NCBI GenBank assembly: GCA_026119935.1
Contig: JALRMH010000001.1
Coordinates: 1,364,001-1,428,000 of the forward strand
Direction of reading: 5' to 3'
Source: Endothia cerciana
Taxonomy: Eukaryota; Ascomycota; Sordariomycetes; Diaporthales; Cryphonectriaceae
Length of the DNA: 64,000 nt
The notes under the pieces: model-generated
What the model saw: only the letters and a program-made list of their open reading frames with translations
What the model was told of the DNA's origin: nothing
Database searches by the model: none
Part shown: positions 63,374 through 64,000 of the stretch, piece after piece
How the letters are laid out: every line of letters begins with the position of its first letter
Position numbering within the stretch: the stretch's first letter is position 1
Translations under genes and position numbers: made by a program

Positions 63374-64000
63374 ATGGCCGCGGCCTCACGCGCAGCCCGG
63401 TCATTCGCCCAGGCATGTCGACCGCCACACCTGCAGTGCAGAGCACCCCCCCCTGGAATTCATGCCCATGCCATGCCGTCGTCGTCACACCTTGGCTCAT
63501 CAGTCTGCCTTTGTGCAGCAGCCGCTGCAGCTCGCACCTCCAGGTCCGCGGCAGTATCACCAGTGTCCTCGCTGCGGGCACAGACGAGGCCGCTATCGAC
63601 GACGCCGACACTGCGCTCCCAGAACCCGCCTGCCACACCCGCCAGATCCTTCTCCTACAACGTCGCCGCGAGCTACATAGCCAAGGACAGGCCCTACGAC
63701 CCCTCCACCCACATCTTCCACTTCAGCCCCTACAACCGCGCCCTCCCACCGCGCAAGCGCTCCAGGCGCGCCCGCCCCGAGTCCGGCCAGGACGCCTTCT
63801 TCGTGACGCGACTCGCCGACACGGGCGGCGTCGCGCTCGGCGTCGCGGATGGCGTCGGCGGCTGGATGGACTCGGGCGTCGACCCGGCCGACTTCTCCCA
63901 CGGCTTCTGCGACTACATGGCCGCCGCCGCGTACGCCGCCGCGGCCGCCGGAGGAGACCACCCGCTAACCGCCCGCGCGCTCATGCAGGTGGGCTACGAG
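63374..64000 (+). CDS. Mitochondrial PP2C-type phosphatase, PTC7/azr1-like, 5' part
   Basis: ATG 63374 opens a frame that runs without a stop to the right edge (209 codons seen). Residues 1-95 are Ala/Ser/Arg/Pro-rich with almost no acidic residues, a mitochondrial presequence. Then follow SFSYNVAASYIAKDR, PYNRALPPRKR and SGQDAFFVTRL, and the PP2C metal-site word GVADGVGGWMDSGVDPADFSHGFC, broken here after GWMD. GVADGVGGW with a preceding QDAFF is characteristic of the Ptc7/azr1 subgroup, which dephosphorylates the coenzyme Q biosynthesis protein Coq7 in yeast. The catalytic core continues beyond the window. The final CAGGTGGGC could be a splice donor, so the last few codons may be intronic. 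Confidence 0.85.
   Translation, partial: MAAASRAARSFAQACRPPHLQCRAPPPGIHAHAMPSSSHLGSSVCLCAAAAAARTSRSAAVSPVSSLRAQTRPLSTTPTLRSQNPPATPARSFSYNVAASYIAKDRPYDPSTHIFHFSPYNRALPPRKRSRRARPESGQDAFFVTRLADTGGVALGVADGVGGWMDSGVDPADFSHGFCDYMAAAAYAAAAAGGDHPLTARALMQVGYE

Noticed and set aside
1..64000. Search for a biosynthetic cluster, defence system, CRISPR, self-splicing intron or viral insertion
   Set aside because: Neighbouring genes are unrelated housekeeping functions and no signature enzymes, repeat arrays or integrase-like genes were seen.

Overview
The window is nuclear DNA of a filamentous ascomycete (Pezizomycotina, most likely a Sordariomycete). The evidence is short introns of 48-100 nt with GT..AG borders and CTGAC/CTAAC-type branch points, pyrimidine-rich promoters, GC-rich coding sequence, and many gene families typical of these fungi. 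I see no operons, CRISPR arrays, phage or bacterial features. Nine starts and most exon borders were rebuilt by hand from splice signals and protein-family continuity; they are not RNA-supported.

Layout. 1-9.5 kb: the 3' end of a possible SWI/SNF accessory subunit, a Q/N-rich GPI-type wall protein, a membrane-anchored M24 peptidase, a DUF202 membrane protein and a GH18 chitinase. 9.9-20.4 kb: a dense housekeeping block with RanGAP (rna1), an Iec1-like zinc-finger protein, a four-TM protein split over four exons, NAR1, a SUZ-domain protein and nine-exon argininosuccinate synthase. 21-29.5 kb: two unrecognised proteins, ADE2 and a Dus4-type tRNA-dihydrouridine synthase. 30-33 kb: ATP synthase subunit H and a DOMON/cytochrome b561 protein. 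36.6-48 kb: two AGC kinases (Psk1-like and Sch9-like) flanking a divergent pair, U4/U6 snRNP protein PRP4 and a C-type cyclin. 48-61 kb: a gene-poor tract with a decayed FAD-linked oxidase, an AT-rich TpA-dense block resembling RIP damage, a short repeat protein and a possible small secreted peptide. 61-64 kb: SDH2 and the 5' part of a PTC7/azr1-type phosphatase.

How genes relate. Several neighbours are head-to-head and share short promoters (rna1/Iec1-like, four-TM/NAR1, SUZ/ARG1, PRP4/cyclin). NAR1 and the SUZ gene are tail-to-tail, 29 bp apart. Mitochondrial or Fe-S functions recur (NAR1, ATP14, SDH2, PTC7) but the genes are dispersed, so this is ordinary fungal gene order and not a cluster.

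I found no convincing new multi-gene system. The most interesting items are: the oxidase relic whose two in-frame nonsense codons can both be read as CAG-to-TAG changes beside an AT-rich block; the proximity of two TOR-branch AGC kinases, with a shared 12-mer in inverted-repeat contexts upstream of each; a candidate 50-residue secreted peptide; and the frequent long C/G homopolymers in introns and spacers.
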